A stretch of DNA of 8,256 nt from Bacteroidota bacterium. Lineage in GTDB: Bacteria; Bacteroidota; Bacteroidia; Chitinophagales; Chitinophagaceae. A program made the position numbers and the translations under genes. Shown piece by piece: positions 5,773 through 8,256 of this stretch (position 1 is its first letter; every line of letters begins with the position of its first letter). The DNA is taken from positions 1-8,256 of the forward strand of contig JAJXYG010000195.1 in NCBI GenBank assembly GCA_021780705.1, written 5' to 3'. The notes below the pieces were generated by a model. It was given only the letters and a program-made list of their open reading frames with translations. It was not told the DNA's origin and did not search any database.

Positions 5773-6321
5773 TTACTTACGCAAACTACTGATATTCAAT
5801 GCGTAAAGTATAATAAAAAGTAGCCCAAAGAACAGCGAAATAAAGGAAAGCGGGAATGCGGAATGATTCCCGTGAAAGAGAATCAGGGGAATCCCCACAT
5901 CGATTACAATGCCGGCAATGTAGAGATAAAATCCGGTCCTGAGCAGGTTCCACATGAGGATCGCGCCAATCAGGGTGAAAAGGTAAGAAATGATTGAGCC
6001 AATTGCTTTTTCATGGATTTTCTGGACAGTCATCAGAGAGCCGGCCTCTTCAACAAACCGCTCCATAAAGGGAGATTTCCGGCGCACTGCAGTGCCTTCT
6101 TTCACAGTGTCTTTGACAGAAAGGGAATCCTTGCCGATGACCTTCTGGCGGATCTCCTGGTATTCAGAAGCAGTCCGGTTTGCTCGGGCATATGAATAGA
6201 TATTGGTCAGTATTCCAATTGAACTCCCTACGAAGGTAAGGATGCATAATACTGTAAGTAAGGTAGGTCTGCCTGCGGCAGAATCATCATATTCTGTCAA
6301 TTCGGGTTGCGCCTCAGTCAT
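5773..6321 (-). CDS. Four-helix membrane protein of unknown function
   Basis: A 182-residue protein I cannot assign to a named family. It starts MTEAQPELTEYDDSAAGRP, an acidic cytoplasm-like N-terminus, then a first membrane segment, TLLTVLCILTFVGSSIGIL (20-38). A polar, charged region of about 65 residues follows (42-106), including EIRQKVIGKDSLSVKD and ERFVEEAGSL. Three closely spaced membrane segments come next: about 107-126, 129-149 and 157-177. No catalytic motif, lipobox or cysteine pair is visible. The pattern RPTLLTVLCILTF resembles short conserved hypothetical membrane proteins of Bacteroidota. It is divergent from the deacetylase gene and lies 122 bases upstream of rpsO on the same strand, with an A8/T8 run but no clear hairpin between them. 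The frame upstream of ATG 6321 is quickly closed by a stop, which fixes the start. Confidence 0.75.
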   Translation of the reverse strand: MTEAQPELTEYDDSAAGRPTLLTVLCILTFVGSSIGILTNIYSYARANRTASEYQEIRQKVIGKDSLSVKDTVKEGTAVRRKSPFMERFVEEAGSLMTVQKIHEKAIGSIISYLFTLIGAILMWNLLRTGFYLYIAGIVIDVGIPLILFHGNHSAFPLSFISLFFGLLFIILYALNISSLRK

Positions 6322-6608
6322 TTTGCCAAATTATACGCAATGTTACTATTTTCTCATGTGAGATCGGCTAATGCGAGACAGATATTTAAGGATTTTCTGT
6401 TTCGGTTTGGCTTCCTACTGGCTGCAAGGGTATACGCGACCGGTAACCTGGCTGTCACCATCATACCCCGGAGATTCGCGGGTAATAGATTTGCAAAGTT
6501 TGGGAATCCGGTCGAATTTGTCCAACTTTACTTCAGATATAATACCTAATTTTTGTCGTCCATTTATGGGGAATGGCCAGGTCCCAACACCCCAAAAGGT
6601 AATTTCTC
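6322..6608. other. Divergent intergenic region, no confident gene
   Basis: This gap of 287 bases separates the membrane-protein gene (-) from the deacetylase gene (+). Two plus-strand frames are open here (from ATG 6307 to 6549 and from ATG 6371 to 6661), but their translations look compositionally random; one overlaps the membrane-protein start antisense and the other runs into the deacetylase gene in a different frame. Possible control elements are TAGATTTG (6486-6493, plus strand), which matches the -7 consensus for the deacetylase gene but has no TTG at the right spacing, and TCTCA-TG-TGAGA (6352-6363), a small inverted repeat about 30 bases upstream of the membrane-protein start. On the minus strand TATAATTTG (6335 to 6327) is one base off the -7 spacing and too close to that start codon. 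Confidence 0.5.
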
Positions 6609-7925
6609 ATGCTGTTAGTCTACCTCCCTGCCTTTTCCCGCCGATGTCAATACGTCTTTGACCTTATCTTGGGCCAGCACCTGGGTGTCTCCTATACTCT
6701 CACTACTGATTTGGGGGAATTTGAGCAACATCCGGGAGCCAGGTTGGAATATGGCCCCGAAAGGAAATCTGGTGCCTACTTTGTCCGGTCAGCGGACCTG
6801 CTCTGGGAGGACACCATTCAAACCAAAGAGGTACCCGTGGGGCATATCGGTCCCCTTCCGGTATTGTTTCCTACCCCAACCTCCACAGACCTGGAATTTG
6901 ATCTTTTTGCTGCTACCTTCTATATGGTCTCCAGGTACGAGGAATACCTGCCTTCTCCTCTCGACTTGCACGGCAGGTTCAACCCAAAAGAAAGCATTGC
7001 CTATCAAAATGGCTTTTTGGAAATCCCGGTGGTAGACCAGTGGATCATTTATTTCGGGGATGCCCTGGGTCGCAGGTATCCTGAACTGACTTTTAAGAAA
7101 CCTCAGTTCAATGCAATTCTGACCTATGATGTCGACGTGGCCTACAAATTCAGAGGCAGAGGCATTTTCAGACAACTGGGCAGTGCCTTAAGGGATTTTT
7201 GGGAATTGAATTTCCAAAACCTGGCCCAAAGGATTCAAACGATCGTATTCCAAAAACCAGATCCATGGGATACCTATACCTATCTCCGGGAGGCTATTTC
7301 TCAAAGTGGGCTTCGCAGTATCTTTTTCTTTCTCGTGGGAGACCGCTCTGCCCAGGACCGTAACCTGGATATCGGGTCAGGGACTATGAAGCAACTTGTC
7401 AACCACATGAGCCACTTCAGTCAGATCGGGATTCACCCGTCTTATTGCAGTAGCGAGGAACCGCAAAGAATATTTTGGGAAAAACAAAGACTCGAATCCC
7501 TATCCGGTTCAAATATCAAATACAGCCGACAACATTTCCTGAAATTTACCCTTCCCAATACCTATCTGAAATTGATTGATGCTGGCATCCAGGAAGAATA
7601 TTCTATGGGCTTTCCCTACGTTGCCGGCTTCAGGGCGGGCACTTCCCATCCGTTCCTTTTTTATGACCTGTCGTCAGAATCCATCACCCCCTTGAAGGTG
7701 TATCCGGTTACCTTCATGGAAGGTAACTTCCTGGAAAAATCCCCTCCCGATCCGGATCAGGCCATCCTTGCCGTCACCCAACTGATTGAAATGGTGCACG
7801 CTGCCGGTGGTACTTTTGTCAGCATCTGGCATAACCATACCGTCAGTCAAACCCCGCAGTATATCCAGTGGAGACGGGTCCACGAGGCCATGCTCAGAAA
7901 GCTTGAAGCGACAACCCTCGGGTAG
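6609..7925 (+). CDS. Polysaccharide deacetylase-like protein with DUF7033 N-terminal domain
   Basis: A 438-residue protein of the type usually labelled polysaccharide deacetylase family protein in Bacteroidota. The N-terminal part (about 1-160) fits DUF7033: MLLVYLPAFSRRCQYVFDLI at the start, then FDLFAATFYMVSRYEEYLPS (97-116), HGRFNPKES (121-129) and IPVVDQW (139-145). The C-terminal part resembles a NodB-like barrel: LTYDVDVAY (171-179) carries the paired aspartates (D174, D176) of motif 1, GIHPSY (274-279) stands in for the metal-binding His motif, GFRAGTSHPF (340-349) for the Arg motif and SIWHNH (405-410) for the last His motif. The canonical HSxxH motif is reduced to a single His, so deacetylase activity is inferred, not certain. 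No signal peptide is visible, suggesting a cytoplasmic enzyme. The start agrees with the conserved N-terminus. It converges on a glycosyltransferase gene 19 bases away, which supports a role in surface glycan synthesis. Confidence 0.85.
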   Translation: MLLVYLPAFSRRCQYVFDLILGQHLGVSYTLTTDLGEFEQHPGARLEYGPERKSGAYFVRSADLLWEDTIQTKEVPVGHIGPLPVLFPTPTSTDLEFDLFAATFYMVSRYEEYLPSPLDLHGRFNPKESIAYQNGFLEIPVVDQWIIYFGDALGRRYPELTFKKPQFNAILTYDVDVAYKFRGRGIFRQLGSALRDFWELNFQNLAQRIQTIVFQKPDPWDTYTYLREAISQSGLRSIFFFLVGDRSAQDRNLDIGSGTMKQLVNHMSHFSQIGIHPSYCSSEEPQRIFWEKQRLESLSGSNIKYSRQHFLKFTLPNTYLKLIDAGIQEEYSMGFPYVAGFRAGTSHPFLFYDLSSESITPLKVYPVTFMEGNFLEKSPPDPDQAILAVTQLIEMVHAAGGTFVSIWHNHTVSQTPQYIQWRRVHEAMLRKLEATTLG

Positions 7926-7944
7926 CGGAACGGGGGCCCACCTG

Positions 7945-8256
7945 TCAGGAAAGTTGTTGCATGAAATCCACGAGTGTCTTCTGCTCGTTTTCCCAATTGA
8001 GTTCCAGGGCGGCTTTTAGGGTGTGGGATTTCCAGATTTCGTACTGAGAGGTGTTGGCACCAATTTCCTGGATTTTTTCCGCTATGACTCTGGGATCAAA
8101 TGAATCAATGAAATCACCTATTCCATAACTTTGGATAAGCCTTTCAATTTCCACTGCCCTGGAAGAAAGTACCGGAATTCCCGCGTGGATATAGTCAAAA
8201 AATTTATTGGGTAAGGAATAGAGATGTTCCTGCGAAACCTGGATTTTTTCAAAAAT
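7945..8256 (-). CDS. Glycosyltransferase, GT4-like C-terminal part (5' end outside window)
   Basis: The minus-strand frame is open from the window edge to the stop at 7945-7947, giving the last 103 residues; the start lies beyond 8256. The stretch LPNKFFDYIHAGIPVLSS (about 8161-8214) followed by VEIERLIQSYGIGDFID is the nucleotide-sugar-binding part of GT-B fold glycosyltransferases of the GT4 (group 1) type, where LPNKxFEYxxAGxPVxxS is a common form. The tail (DPRVIAEKIQEI, then a Lys/Trp-containing helix and VDFMQQLS) is the usual C-terminal helical end that folds back on the first domain. Sugar donor and acceptor cannot be told from this fragment. Its neighbour, the convergent deacetylase-like gene, suggests a polysaccharide or lipopolysaccharide role. 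No terminator hairpin is seen in the 19-base gap between the two stops. Confidence 0.85.
   Translation of the reverse strand: MFEKIQVSQEHLYSLPNKFFDYIHAGIPVLSSRAVEIERLIQSYGIGDFIDSFDPRVIAEKIQEIGANTSQYEIWKSHTLKAALELNWENEQKTLVDFMQQLS

Noticed and set aside
6371..6661. 96-codon plus-strand frame in the divergent gap
   Set aside because: It overlaps the well-supported deacetylase start in another frame, and its translation shows no domain, signal peptide or conserved pattern I can recognise.
6789..7175. 128-codon minus-strand frame inside the deacetylase gene
   Set aside because: It is a shadow of a clearly coding plus-strand gene with conserved motifs.
1..8256. Search for a CRISPR array, transposon, toxin-antitoxin or other defence module
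   Set aside because: No regularly spaced repeats, transposase or integrase motifs, terminal repeats or small toxin-antitoxin pairs were seen; the recognised genes are housekeeping or surface-polysaccharide genes.

Overview
The window looks like a chromosomal, mostly housekeeping segment of a member of the Bacteroidota. Four things point there: a SusC/RagA-type TonB-dependent receptor C-terminus, Bacteroidota-style versions of PNPase and DUF3052, the DUF7033-type polysaccharide deacetylase typical of this phylum, and promoter-like sites of the form TTG-N19/20-TAnnTTTG with almost no Shine-Dalgarno sequences. Genus-level placement is not possible by eye.

Layout. 1-549 (+) is the 3' end of a TonB-dependent outer-membrane receptor. 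It faces a DUF3052-family gene (715-1191, -) across a hairpin that could terminate both. A 338-base non-coding stretch (1192-1529) follows, with a good promoter candidate for the DUF3052 gene and an inverted repeat over its -33 element. From 5650 down to 1530 on the minus strand run rpsO (ribosomal protein S15), pnp (polynucleotide phosphorylase), prmA (ribosomal protein L11 methyltransferase) and plsY (glycerol-3-phosphate acyltransferase). Upstream is a four-helix membrane protein gene of unknown function (5773-6321, -). A 287-base divergent gap separates it from a DUF7033/polysaccharide deacetylase-like gene (6609-7925, +). That gene converges on the 3' end of a GT4-type glycosyltransferase (7945-8256, -), which runs off the window.

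How the genes fit together. rpsO-pnp is the classic translation/RNA-decay pair, here separated by a strong intrinsic-terminator-like hairpin. A second hairpin plus a T10 run lies between pnp and prmA, with the T-run touching the prmA start codon. plsY has its own well-matched promoter candidate just upstream. The minus-strand cluster therefore looks co-oriented but punctuated by terminators and internal promoters rather than a single simple operon. The deacetylase and glycosyltransferase at the right edge suggest the start of a cell-surface polysaccharide region.

I see no mobile element, CRISPR array, tRNA, rRNA or defence system, and nothing that amounts to a new biological system. The most interesting signals are regulatory: the terminator abutting prmA, the rpsO-pnp attenuator, palindromes at the rpsO and DUF3052 promoters, and the plsY promoter.
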